Source: Annona cherimola (taxonomy: Eukaryota > Streptophyta > Magnoliopsida > Magnoliales > Annonaceae). From it: 64,000 nt of DNA. This document shows, piece by piece, positions 1-11,342 of the stretch. Position 1 is the stretch's first letter, and every line of letters begins with the position of its first letter. Below the pieces are notes generated by a model, which worked only from the letters and a program-made list of their open reading frames with translations, was not told where the DNA came from and did no database searches. The stretch covers positions 52,805,563-52,869,562 of the forward strand of contig CM059972.1 of NCBI GenBank assembly GCA_030490835.1, read 5' to 3'. Made by a program: the position numbers and the translations under genes.

Positions 1-1764
1 AAGAAATAGAGGTTGTACAGTGGAGAAAGTTAAAAATTACTATATCAACACGCCTTTAATTTGTCTTTCAGAAATTCAATTGTAGCATGACTTAATTGAT
101 CAATGCATAGTCTTGGAAAGCAACATCTTGAAGACATCATCTATTCGAGACCCTGAAAGACTATTCTATAGTCTCTATGAAATTCAAGAAAAGAGGTTAA
201 CTTTTCCATTTGAAGAGGCTAAGAAGAGATCTGAACTTCCAATGCACAATCCGCATGGGAGGAAGTTCGATAGAGCGGGAATTGGCTAATCATAAACGGG
301 ACGTCGGGCTGAAGATGATAAATTTAGCACTAAATGGGAGACAACCCATTATAATTTTTTATTTTTGATCCAAGGCATGGTTAGAAAGTCCATCATATGT
401 GTCTTGAAGAAAGAGAACCAAATAAAGATCACCATTTTTGAAAACTGACATGCAAAAGAAAGTTGATTCATTACTTGGTCAATTCTCTATGAATACATGT
501 GTTGTGATCTTGGAAAATGCAGCTTAACATAATTCAAGAAGTTAATTTTATCAGGCAATCATCTCTCTCCTTTTGGGAAGAATAGAGAAATTACAGAATT
601 ATGTGGGGATATGGAAAGGCAAAGTTGGAAAAGTGAACATGTTGCGGGTTTTCAAGTCAAGTTGCAGTTTAATTGGATGAAAATGTAAGATTTTAAGTTA
701 TCATGGTCATTAAAGGAAGCACAAGCTCAATCAATGAAGAACAAAGCAATTGCAGTCCAACACTCAATGCATTCAGTTGAGAGTTTAACAATAATCACAT
801 TTCAATTCTACTAATTCTCACTTGATGGAGAACAATGCAACTACAATTCAAGGCTTGATTTATTAGAAGAGAAGCTTGAAAAGATCTTATTCTGAAAACT
901 TATTAGTGTTGAAGAGTTCAACCCACAACCACTCATCGAGATGAGATCTTCAATTTTCATTCTTAACATTGGTTGAGTGATTGTTAATGTTTGATTCAAA
1001 AAGAGTTTATTAGAATGGAGCTCAAAGTCATTCATCTCTCAAGGCAATGAAGGATAGGATTATCATGCTCAAATCTGGACATTCAATCCACTTTCAAGTT
1101 GATAAATGATGGAATCAAGGAGTTTCAAGTTTATATTCATCATTCAAGACAAGATAATGCAATTGGAGTGAGGCTTCGACCTCAATTTTTGGCGCCCTGG
1201 TGCTAAGTTTTTGCAAAAGAACATGTTACAGCAAATTGGAATCAGAGATAGTGGCGCTCCGGCACCCCGATACCACAATTTTTCAAAGGAGAAACATGTT
1301 GCAATTTTTGAGTCAGCAATTGGTGCCTCAGCCTCAATTTTTAGCGCCCTAGTACCGGCCCCCAGCTAGCTTAAAAAAAATAGCAAAACACGATTTTTCA
1401 GCATGCGAATTTCAACTAGCCATGCCTTTTGATCTCAGAAGAGTTACGGGAACTACTACATATCAATGGAAAGCATTTTTCAAGCTTGTTGACATACGAA
1501 CCATGGTTTGCTCAGTTGATCTTATTTTTAATATCAAAATTTTTCATTTTTGCATATTTTGCGGCCGTTAAAGTTTTACGCAATGTTTTTAATATTTTTA
1601 GCAAATCACTCGTGTCATTAATTTAAGTAAAAGGTGTGCAAGTGCGTGATTTGCATTTTTTATGTATTCGTATGCATGTGGATGTGCTACTTATGGGTAA
1701 CTTTTTAACTTAAGCTATTCCATTATTTTATTATGGCTAAAAGTTTAAAGTAAGGAGGGAGAAA
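1..1764 (+). mobile_element. Post-pol 3' region of an Athila/Tat-type gypsy element (partial)
   Basis: A short reading frame ends at 289. About 40 bases later comes GGGAGACAACCC (340-351), the equivalent of the GGGAGGCAACCC box that follows the pol stop of the minus-strand Athila-type element near 33361. The bases between stop and box also resemble that element (GTCGGGCTGA here, GTCAGGCTGA there). Bases 1170-1370 hold several GGCGCC/GGTGCC-type short inverted motifs like those in the U3 of the family-f LTR at 28668-28800. No protein is recognisable from 290 to 1764. The tract 1751-1764 (taaggagggagaaa) resembles a chromovirus polypurine tract and may belong to the next LTR, so the exact junction is unknown. 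Confidence 0.55.
86..289 (+). pseudogene. C-terminal fragment of a retroelement ORF of unknown function
   Basis: An open frame of 67 codons without a start codon, ending in TAA at 287-289 and blocked upstream by a TAG. It is basic and polar near its end (EEAKKRSELP, then HGRKFDRAGIG). It lies just before the GGGAGACAACCC box, which in Athila-type elements follows the last ORF, so it is probably the end of pol or of the extra downstream ORF some Athila elements carry. I do not recognise a domain and assign no function. Confidence 0.4.
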
Positions 1765-2604
1765 TGTGAAACCTCGATCTTAGACACATGTATAAAACCC
1801 TAGGGTTATAAACCCTAGGTAATATGTTTGGAAAATATACATTCATGAATATGAAATATGTGGGAATAGAGGTTAAAATAATTATGAAATTCGGATGAAT
1901 AGTGATCTTGAATAGTAACCCTAGGATTAAGACACGTGATTAAGAGTTAATCACTTAGATTAACTTAATCACAAAAAGACGAAAAGGAGATTTAATCATT
2001 ACAAGACGAAATAGCAATTCCTTTTGATATTTTAATGGAATTTTGGATTTTAGTAAAAAATTGAAGAAAAATTCATAACTTGCAATCCGAACGTTGGATT
2101 GAGATGAAATTTTTTATGGATAGCCAAAATTTTATGATGAACATGATGAGTGGTCCACGATTTATCAAAAATCATGAATCAAGGGTCAAGATCAAACGTC
2201 GTTTGGAGATCAAAAATTGCTTTTTACTTTAATATTAATGAAGGTTTGACTTTTGATTATTTTAATTAAGTAAATAATATTTTTAATTAATGAAAAATCT
2301 ATGCGAATCTCAAGGAAGGCATGGGCGTGGATAGGGCTTGAATTTTCTGCCAAAAATCAATGGCTTACATTTGATCTTATCAAGTGATCAATGGCTTGGA
2401 TGAATTTGGATTAAAAAATGCATTTTTAATAAAATAAAAATAATAAAAAGGGGACTGCAAGCGGGGGCGTCCAAGGCAGAAAGGGGGGCAGCAAGAGCAG
2501 CTGCACATGGCTCAAAAAAAATTTCTTGGATTTGATAAAAAAATATTGGAATTTAATACCTCAAGCAAAGGGGGTAAATTGTAATTTGATGAAAAATGCA
2601 TGCC

Positions 2605-2613
2605 TATAAAAGG
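2605..2613 (+). promoter_or_regulatory. TATA box of LTR family a copy 1
   Basis: TATAAAAGG at the position homologous to TATAAATAG in the family-e LTR. Transcription would start about 30 bases downstream, marking the U3/R boundary. It is followed by a purine-rich leader (GAGAGAG) and a GTAAGT splice-donor-like site at 2758. Confidence 0.6.
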
Positions 2614-2757
2614 GGCCAAGGGGTGGACATCCAAGTCACTCCAAACCCAGCTCCATTTGATCATTTTCCACCCCCCACCAAGTTTTTTCCTTAGAGAGAG
2701 AAGGAGAGAAGGAAAGAGAGAGAAAGGGCAAGTTGGAGGAGAGATTTTCCACTTTGG

Positions 2758-2763
2758 GTAAGT
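2758..2763 (+). promoter_or_regulatory. Candidate 5' splice site in the LTR leader
   Basis: GG|GTAAGT lies about 150 bases after the TATA box. The same context (CCACTTyGGGTAAGT) occurs at 26654 and 51591, and a one-base variant at 59090. A donor conserved between LTR copies suggests an intron in the 5' leader; splicing itself is inferred. Confidence 0.4.
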
Positions 2764-3571
2764 GATTTCTTCCTAAATTTCTTTTGGATATTAAGTAGGG
2801 TAAAACCATGCTTAGATAATGCCTAAGCATGAGAAAATAAGTAAATTTATAATGCTTAATTGGAATTATGCCAAAATATCGAAAATTTGGAGCGAAGATA
2901 GAGCATTCGGAAAAATCATGTATGATATGTATAAATAATGTTCCAAAATTGATAACTGATGATTTGGGATGAATTATTATGATAAATATGATGTTGGAAT
3001 GATGATATATTAATCTCATAATTTTTGGAATTAAGGATTATGCTTAAGTGAATTTATGTTAATTTTTAGTATATGGAGAAAATGATTTTTTTCGCTAAAT
3101 AAATGATGATAAATTCAAAATGTATGAAATTTCCCATGATATACTAAGCATAAGCTACGTCATGATATTTTTTATTTTTGAAAAAATGTCAATTTTTGGA
3201 ACCCATGAACAGTAACCACATTGCTGTGAACAGTAACCTCGAATGAGCAGTAACTGCTACATTAATATGCTACAGTAATTGATACAGTAACCATGAACAG
3301 TAAACATAGTGATTTTGGGAAAAATTGAGATTAATTTTTATATTTTATGAGGATATATGGATGGAATTTTTAAAGGATTTATGGATAAAAATTCATATAA
3401 GGAAGTAATGACCAAGTATTTAGAAAGAGATAACCTCTATAGAAATGAGGTAATGGATGATTATAAAGCATGCGTGGGAAGCAATCTAAGACATTGAATG
3501 ATATAGATAAAATATCATTTTTCCTTGTATAGGAAAAGGAAAGGAAAAGGTGGAGGACACAGACTGAGAAG

Positions 3572-3700
3572 GTAAGCAAGCACAACTTTGAAAATATGAT
3601 TGTATTGCTTCATTGTAAGCAAGCACAACTTTAAAAATATGATTTTATTGCTTCATTGTAAGCAAGCACAACTTTGAAAATGTGATTTTATTGCTTTATT
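3572..3700 (+). repeat. Three tandem copies of a 43-bp unit
   Basis: Units start at 3572, 3615 and 3658, each beginning gtaagcaagcacaactttg, with a few substitutions; a partial fourth (gtaaacaag) follows. The related LTRs at 27450 and 52323 have one copy of the GTA(A/G)GCAAG segment, so this is a local expansion. Confidence 0.9.
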
Positions 3701-4209
3701 GTAAACAAGTTATATGCTTTCTAAAATATTTCTAAATGATTGTAAATTGTTCGCTTATGTGTTTTATGAATTAAATTTAAGGATGGTCATTCCTACAATG
3801 CTTTACCTGAAATGATTGCTAAATGCTTGTTAAATTACTTTCTAAATGATTTATCAAGTTTTATGAAGCATGTCATGCCAGCATTTGTATGTATGAACAT
3901 GGTGCACAAGGAAGAGGCTTTGGTGGAGGTAGTAAGCGGATCAGAGGGTCCCCCTTCACTATTGCCAAGTCGCAAGGGCTGTGTGCTGGCGGCGTCCTCC
4001 CAGAGGTTCGAGGCACAAGGAAAGTCATGAATGAATGAATGCATTTCATTCTCATGAAATGCATGAAAAGGTTTCAGTCTCATTGGTAATTGATCACTTG
4101 GTAAGTGTCTCCTACCAAATGGGGAGAAATGCATTTGAATGAAAGGAAAATATTTACTTGCCAAAGAAAAAGGCTTGCTTACTAAGTATTATTACTCATA
4201 TGTGTTTTC

Positions 4210-4225
4210 AAAATAACGTTATTTT
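4210..4225. repeat. 16-bp perfect palindrome at a head-to-head LTR junction
   Basis: AAAATAACGTTATTTT. The bases to its left match the plus-strand family-a LTR (compare 27940-27950); those to its right match the minus-strand family-b LTR (compare 18168-18190). Neither parent copy has the whole palindrome, so it formed when the two LTRs were joined. Confidence 0.75.
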
Positions 4226-5446
4226 CTAACCGTTTTGTAAATAATTTTTGAACAATAAAACGTCTTTAAAAATATTTGAAACCAAAAGATTTTTCTTACG
4301 AATGTTTTTCCCATTTATGGGTTTTTATGATCAAAGGACATGTAAGTATATACTTTCATCTAATATCATATACTCTTGTCCACCTGTCTTATTGTTCATT
4401 TTTATATGTGATAGACTTGTATAATCCTTTGAACATTACTCAAATCATTTTTCAAATTAATTTATCGTGTTGGCCTTCCTTAAAATCCTTCTTGAAACAA
4501 TAGATTTTAGAAACTCCAAAATAATCTAATATTTATAGAACCTTTAAAATATATCATTAAAATACTTCAAAATCTTGTAATAAAACTATTTTAAAACATT
4601 TATTTCAAATAATATTTTAAAATCTCATTTTCCTACCAACACAACCTTTTCAACATTTGCATTTCAATATTTTTCAACATTAAAAGGATTTGCTTCTAAC
4701 GAAGCAATTTTCAAAACAATTTAAGATTGCAGAGTAAAGTCATATAAAATTGTATTTTCAAAAGGGTTGCTTGCTTACCTTCGTAATCAACTTGTACCTT
4801 CCCCTTTTTCCTTTCCTTTTCCTGTACAAATGAAAAGGACTATTTATAACATTCCATGCTTGCACATTGAACTTATTTTTCTAACCCATAACTTTTTCAC
4901 TTTAAATTTTGACCAATTTCTACCTTTGATTTCCCTTCTCAATTCCATAAAGTCCGTTCCACCATGGACATCTACTTTTGTTCATAACAGAATTTTCTTT
5001 CATATATTTTCTGGACACCCGAAATATTCATGTTTATTTTCATATCAAATTAATAATTGTATCATCCCATAAACAGCTTATGTTGGACGGTCACTTGCAC
5101 ATGTCATTTCATTAAATTTTCAGAAAATGACATCCATCTTTCCATAACTATAAATTAAACATAAGAATCCTATTGTGCGGTAATTTCTACCCATTCTTTC
5201 ATTATTCATAAATCATGTTTTAAACATGATTATAAGATAATAAAATCTATTTTGAACGTCAGTTATACCCAATATTTCATAGGCTGCTTAAATTATTAAA
5301 ATAAATCTGATTTGGATGTTATATACATGTATGATCATATATCTATTAATTATTTCAATACTTGTAACTTTTCATTTAACAATACATCAAGCTGATTTAA
5401 TTAAATAGTTTTCAAATCATGCTGAATTAATTATTGATATCAATCA
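4226..5446 (-). repeat. Family-b chromovirus 3' LTR, left segment (truncated)
   Basis: Nearly identical to 18180-19405 of the family-b LTR copy 2. It is the downstream part of a minus-strand 3' LTR split by the LINE that follows. About 1.25 kb of the LTR end (the equivalent of 16909-18170) is missing at the head-to-head junction. The open frames here are in noncoding LTR and are repeated in copy 2. Confidence 0.85.
5431..5446. repeat. LINE target-site duplication, left copy
   Basis: ttattgatatcaatca, identical to 11438-11453. The unbroken target can be read in LTR copy 2 near 19390. Confidence 0.95.
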
Positions 5447-5663
5447 AAAAATAATAATAAATAAATAAAATAAAATAAGTTCCTCCCCAAGTCGTTCCGA
5501 CAGGCCACAGTTGTTGCATTCAAAGCGGGGTGGAGGTGTTTCCTTTCGCCGACGATATCTGATAGGAGGAGAGTGCGGAAGAGATTGTCTGTGTGACAGG
5601 GGAATAGCGGGCAGCGGAAAGTCGAGTTTGCAAACACAGCAGGGGAACACCCAGGTGACGAAG

Positions 5664-7270
5664 ATGAACCCAAGTGAGGGAGATCTTCTTGGAGCTGAGC
5701 TTCAAACCATGTCCATATCGAGTGGGGCAGTCAAGATGATTGACCTGGGTGAGGCAGATGCCCTTCTCTGTTCAGTTTGGACCTCTAAATCGTACAACCG
5801 AGAATTCTTCCAATCATCAATGCGAAGGCTGTGGCGGACGCGCAGGGCATTCTTCTTCACTGTTGTGGGTGAGAATTTGTACCAGATTTCTTTCTCCGAT
5901 CAGAATGACAAAAAGAGGATTCTAGGCGGACGACCTTGGTTATTTGAGAGAAATCTCATGCTACTCGAGGATCTTCGGGAAGAGTTGTCTACTACACAAG
6001 TGGTGCTCGTGAAAACACCCCTGTGGGTGCATGTCATGGGTACCCTATACCTGGTCGATAAGAATTATCTGGGACAATGCATTGGTAGTTCGTTTGAGGA
6101 GCTACATGAGATCATTGTAAACAACTCAAAATTGAAGCTGCTGGTTACAGTCAATTGCATGGAACTATTGAGGAGAGGAATTTTCATACTAGTGGAATCA
6201 CAACAAAAGCAATGGGTGAATTTCCAATATGAGAAACTACCTATTTTCTGCTTCTACTGTGGAGTTATGGGACACGCGTATAAGGACCTCACGGTGCTTG
6301 CCAAGAACAAGAAGCAAGTCCCAGAAGCTGATATACCATATGGTAGCTGCTTGAGGGTAGGAACCAAACCAATGAGACTCCGAGCACATGATCACCACGG
6401 TAATCGCGTGGCACTACGAAAATATATGGGAGGAAAGAACCTCTCCCAGCGGGATGCGGTCGGGGAAGGAAGGGACCAAACAGATATATCAGCGAGGGGG
6501 GTTCCTCCCCAAACTTAGCTACGATGCAAACTGCCTCACTGCAGTTGCGGGCAATCTGTCCTGACAGCACAACCTGATGACTGGCCACGACCAGATGAGA
6601 CCCACATGGGGACGCCTGCTGCTGGACCTCTCACCTTCATCACGCGGCTGCTGCTAGAACCTCCCCTTCCCTTCTCCTTCCTGTCCAGACCCCTCACCCA
6701 TGCTCTGACCAGGGAACTGTGGCTGCTGCAATGGAGAACCGTCACACTCCTCCATGCTCTGAACTAGGAAATGCGACTGCTGTCTTGGAGAACAATAGTG
6801 TTGTTCAACCATCTTGGGCCAGTTCCTCAATTCTAGCTAGTGAGAATGCTGGCCATGGTGGATTGTCGGTTTTGTGCTGCCATGCTGTGGATGTCCCTCT
6901 GTCTTATAGGGGCCATGACCCATCTATTCGGGATTGTTGGGATGCCAATGTTATCAACACTACTCAAACGGTTCCGGCAAATGAAATCTGCAACAAAGTC
7001 CATATTTTCCAGGCACCAATCGATCATCAGTAGTGGCTGAATGATGAGATAACTATAAAGCTAAAAGGAAAATGGAAAAGGAAGGCAAGGGGCATGGAGG
7101 CGGATGATAGCAGCTGGCCATTGGAAAGTCATTTGGTTAAAGGTAGAAAGAGAGGACAGAGTGGTGAATTTGAGGAGAAACAATACAACAAGAAGCGGTT
7201 GAAATCGGGTGTATCATTCAATGAGGAGGAGGTGGTGGCTGAGGGACATCCTCAGCCCCACCTTATGTAA
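5664..7270 (+). pseudogene. LINE ORF1, nucleic-acid-binding Gag-like protein (broken)
   Basis: In plant L1 elements ORF1 binds the element RNA. I chose ATG 5664 (MNPSEGD) because DUF4283-like sequence follows (GRPWLFERNLMLLEDL, then TPLWVHVMG). The frame stays open to 6518. A zinc knuckle at 6249-6290 has Cys, Cys and His but Leu replaces the last Cys (HAYKDL). After 6518 the frame shifts. The acidic/basic C-terminal tail continues at about 6719-7270 in another frame, broken by TAG at 7031. It ends at TAA 7268-7270, one base before the ORF2 start. The family and the endpoints are clear; the stretch 6519-6718 is not readable. Confidence 0.8.
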
Positions 7271-7271
7271 A

Positions 7272-10200
7272 ATGGCGCTTTTAGCTTGGAATTGCCGTGG
7301 GCTTGGGAACCCACGTGCAATTCGATGCCTCCTCGACCTGGTCAGGAAACAAGATCCCATTCTAATCTTCCTCAGTGAGACGAAATGCTCAGCAAAGGAA
7401 ATGGAGGGGATTAGATGGAAGTTGAATTTTGACTGCTACTTTGCAGTGGAGCCGGAAGCAAGAAGGGGAGGGCTAGCTCTCCTATGGAATAAAGCTCAAC
7501 TAGCAAACATTCTTAGGTTCTCTGTTCACCACATCCATGCAGAATTTTTAGGATGGCCTTTCACTGGTTTTTATGGACATTCGGATGCACACAAGCGATA
7601 TCAAAGTTGGCATATTTTAGAACAACTTAAGGGCGGGCAAAGCTCTCCGTGGCTAGTTATGGGGGATTTTAACAAAGTTATGGGTCCCACGGAATACTTC
7701 AGTCAGAGGTTGCGCTCTCAGGCTCAGATGAATCTTTTTTGTGATGCTTTGAACAATTGAAACTTAATGGATCTAGGATTTGTTGGACAGCCTATGACTT
7801 GGAGAAATAATAGAAGGGGACCTCATCCTGTGGAAGCCCGGTTGGACAGGGGACTAGCAACGCCAAATTGGACATCATTCTATCCTTTGGCCAAACTCCT
7901 CCACCTATCCGTAGCCACATCGGACCACTGCCCAATACTGATGGTCTTGGACTCAAGGAGGAGTAAGCAAAGACCCCCTAAGGAATTTCGATATGAACTT
8001 TTTTTGGCAAGAGACAAGGCAACACATAGCATTGTAAACCAAATATGGGGCTCCGTACCTACCACAGATCTGGCCCCTACTGATCTACTTGGTTGGAAGA
8101 TTAAGGCATGCAGTAAAGCGTTAACCAGGTGGAACAGGCTGAAGAGAGGAAATTTACGGCAGGCGATTAACAGGAACCAAACGGAAGTTGAATCCCTCAT
8201 GACCCAGAACCCCACTGATCAAAGGGATGAAGCTATATAGAGGACAAAATTCAAAATTAATCTCTTACTCCATGATGAGGAACAAATATGGCGGCAGCGT
8301 GCAAAAACTCATTGGCTTCATGCGGGAGACAAAAGCACTGGATTCTTCCATCGTATGGCCTCTAACCGAAGACGGTCTAATTTCATGGAAGTGCTACGAG
8401 ACCAAAATGGGCAATGGGTTCATGATCAAAACCAGTTGCTGGAATTAGCAATGGAACATTTTCAGATGGTTTTCTCTTCCTCGAGGCCCTCGGACGCTTC
8501 TTGGGTTCATAGTCTGATTTCCTGGAGAATATCTGACCAGCAAAGGCACAACCTCACAAAGCCTTTGGTCTTTGCGGAAGTGGCAAATGCTGTGAAAGAA
8601 ATGAGTCCTACAAAGGCTCCTGGACCGGATGGGATGTCTGCTGGTTTCTTTCAGAAACATTAGAATACGGTGGGTCAGGAGGTTTTTCTTTGGTGCAAAA
8701 TGTTCATGCAGGAGACAAACCCCGCATCTCAAGCTACCCAACTTCGATCAGTGAACTCCACTACACTGGTTTTGATCCCGAAGAAGGCTGGTGCCCAAGA
8801 GTTGTCTCATTTTTTCCCCATCAGTCTTTGTAATGTGGTAAATAAGATTCTGGCAAAGGTTCTGGCAAACAGGCTCAAGCTCTGTCTTCATGAGGTCATT
8901 AGTGAGCACCAAAGTGCTTTCGTTCCGGGTCGGCTTATCACTGATACTATGCTGGTGGCCTATGAAGCCATTCATTATCTTCGTAGGAGGCAGGGTCGGA
9001 AAAGAAAGGAAATGGCTATAAAGCTGGACATGTCCAAGGCATATGATAGGGTCGAGTGGACTTTCCTCCATCAGATTATGGAAGCAATGAATTTCAGCCC
9101 GCGATGGATAAACTGGATCTTGTGTTTTCTCCTCTATGACGTACCAGGTGAACGTCAATGGTTTTAAATCAAGGTACTTCCAACCTCAGAGAGGCTTAAG
9201 GCAAGGGGACCCGCTATCCCCTTACCTATTTATTTTGTGTGCTGAAGGGCTTTCTGCTCTAATCCCAGTGCGGTTGCTTGCTCTAGCATTCATGGAATCA
9301 AAATCAATCCCCAGGGGCCTATTCTCACTCATTTACTGTTTGCGGACAATGCCATTATCTTTCCGCGGGCTTCTTCTCTGGACGTCACAAACTTCTTGGC
9401 CCTCATCCGCCAATACTCGGAGTCTTCTGGGCAGCTTGTCAATGTGGACAAGACAGCTATTTTCTTTAGCTCCAACACCGACTCTGGCACTCGGGAGCAT
9501 ATTAACTCTTTTTTGGGATCCATGTGCCACGAAATTCAAAACTACCTCGGACTACCTGCTTGGTTGGGGAGGTCAAAGCGGATGATGTTTAAGGGCTTGA
9601 AGGAGCGGGTGTGGAGGAAAGTTCAAGGATGGAAGGGTAGGTTTCTCTCCTGGGGTGGTAAAGAGACTCTCATAAAGGCGGTTGCACAAGCGATCCCGAC
9701 ATATACGATGAGAATTTTCCCCATACCGAAATCCTTCTGTTCGGAACTTAATGGGATGCTAAGCAAGTTCTGGTGGGGCGAACAAGGTGGGAAGCGCAAG
9801 ATGAGCTGGGTGGCATGGAAGGATATGTGCAAAACAAAGTTCTCGGGCAGGTTAGGCTTTCGGGACCTAAACACATTCAATTATGCTCTCCTTGCAAAGC
9901 AGGTCTGGCGGCTTAATACTTCCACCAACTCATTGTGCTATGAGGTCCTTAAAGCCAGATATTTTTCGAATGAGGACATTTGGAGCTATCACGTAAAACC
10001 CTCGGATTCATTCACGTGGAGGAGCATCCTGAAGGCTAGAGATGTTATTCATTTTGGTTGCAGGTGGCGGATTGGCAACGGGAAGCGGGTGCAATTTTTC
10101 AAGGACGCATGGCTAGACGTTATGGTCACTAAGGCGGGGACCCTCCCATCACCAATCCCAGACAACATCCAAGTGAGTCATTTTATCAATGCAGCCTCAC

Positions 10201-11342
10201 GCTCATGGATTAAGGAGCACATTGTGGCGGCCGCGGGAGACATTGGGTGGCAGGTGGTTAGTCACATTCCCCTCCCACTTTCTGTACAAGAGGATCAAAT
10301 GTTTTGGAGGTATGAGCCTCACGGTGCCTACACTGTTAAGTCTGGTTACAGGGTGCTCTGCTCGGATTTTGGCTGCTCCCCCCGATCCTCCGTCTATAAG
10401 GTAATCCGACGAACAAAGATTCCTACCAAAATCATCCTTTTTGGCTGGAGACTGTTCAAAAATGGACTCCTGACTCTTTTGAACTTGCGGAGCAGGGGCA
10501 TTGATGTCGATCCCGTGTGCCTCTTCTATAGATCAGGTTTTGAGGATATCAACCATTTATTCTCAGAGTGTGATCTTACCAGGTGGATTTATTTGAGGGC
10601 TGCAAGACGTACCTCTCCTCTGGTCACTGTTCAGGAGATTATTACTGCCTTAGCGTCACGCTATACGTCAAATGACCTCGCCTTCTTCATCCTCTACTGT
10701 TGGAGGATTTGGTTCTTGCGAAATACACTTAGGGCTGAGGGGACTCAATCGGACTTCTCCAAAACTTTGGATTGGTGCAAGGACTATATGGAGCAACACC
10801 GCAGGGCTACCCCCCTCATCCTCAGGGGCGCGATTGATCGACCACTTGTCCCCAGATGAACAAAACCATCGGATGGATCTCTCAAAATGAATGTTGATGC
10901 CCGTATTGTTGATCGGACTTCGTCTATTGGCTTTGCGACGGTTATCCGGGATTCCAAGGGCTTATTTATTGCTACTAAAGGATGGAGACAATGTGGCTCG
11001 ATGGAACCTTTACTCTTAGAGGCACATGCCTATCTCTTAGGGGCAAGATGGGGACTCAAGCTCAACCTTGGAAAATTCCAAATCGAATCTGATTCCCTCC
11101 TCCTCGTCAACTTTCTATCGATGGATGGCCCCATCTCCTCCCCTGCTGGTTTGGTGATCGATGAGATCAAGTCTATTCTCTCATCTTCAAATATCGTCAT
11201 TATGCATCATGTTCTTAGGCAAGGGAATACTATAGCACATGCTCTTGCTGATTTTGTATCTGTTTCTTTTGTGGATCAACAGGTGTGGTGGGATAACCCC
11301 CCCCCCCCCCCATGTTATATACGAAAAAATCTGTATAGATAA
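7272..11342 (+). pseudogene. LINE ORF2: endonuclease, reverse transcriptase, RNase H (broken)
   Basis: ORF2 would nick target DNA and copy the RNA there. From ATG 7272 an AP-endonuclease domain shows NCRG, SETK, GDFN and SDHCP. The RT domain follows with KAPGPDG, the LDMSKAYDRVEW motif A and [13 protein letters not shown] motif B. Motif C reads FADN at 9339-9350, so the second catalytic Asp is Asn. A thumb region, a zf-RVT-like region (about 10300-10620) and a C-terminal RVT_3 RNase H (10887 onward, MNVDARI, IESDS) complete it. All lie in one frame except about 9130-9285. In-frame stops are at 7758, 8238, 8661 and 10857. A C13 run occurs near the 3' end. Confidence 0.9.

Larger units (their letters stand above)
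1765..4209 (+). repeat. Chromovirus LTR family a, copy 1, truncated at its 3' end
   Basis: It starts TGTGAAACC and is collinear with the solo LTR at 25675-28357 through the TATA box, splice-donor-like site, AACAGTAA motif cluster and the stretch ending ...ttactcatatgtgttttcaaaa. The last ~400 bases of the family (conserved CAACAATCCT...GCCACA end) are missing. At 4210 the sequence switches to a minus-strand LTR. A purine tract at 1751-1764 precedes it as a polypurine tract would. The upstream sequence is Athila-like rather than chromovirus pol, so it may be a 3' LTR with little internal sequence left or a truncated solo LTR. Confidence 0.75.

Noticed and set aside
841..1035. Minus-strand open frame in the Athila 3' region
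   Set aside because: Low-complexity Leu/Ser-rich translation of AT-rich noncoding sequence, with no supporting context.
4276..5072. Small open frames repeated at 18235-19030
   Set aside because: The same frames recur only because both places are copies of the family-b LTR. They have no start context or domain.
5511..5663. Upstream extension of LINE ORF1 from 5511
   Set aside because: The frame is open but the residues do not resemble ORF1 proteins. ATG 5664 gives a normal N-terminus for the family.
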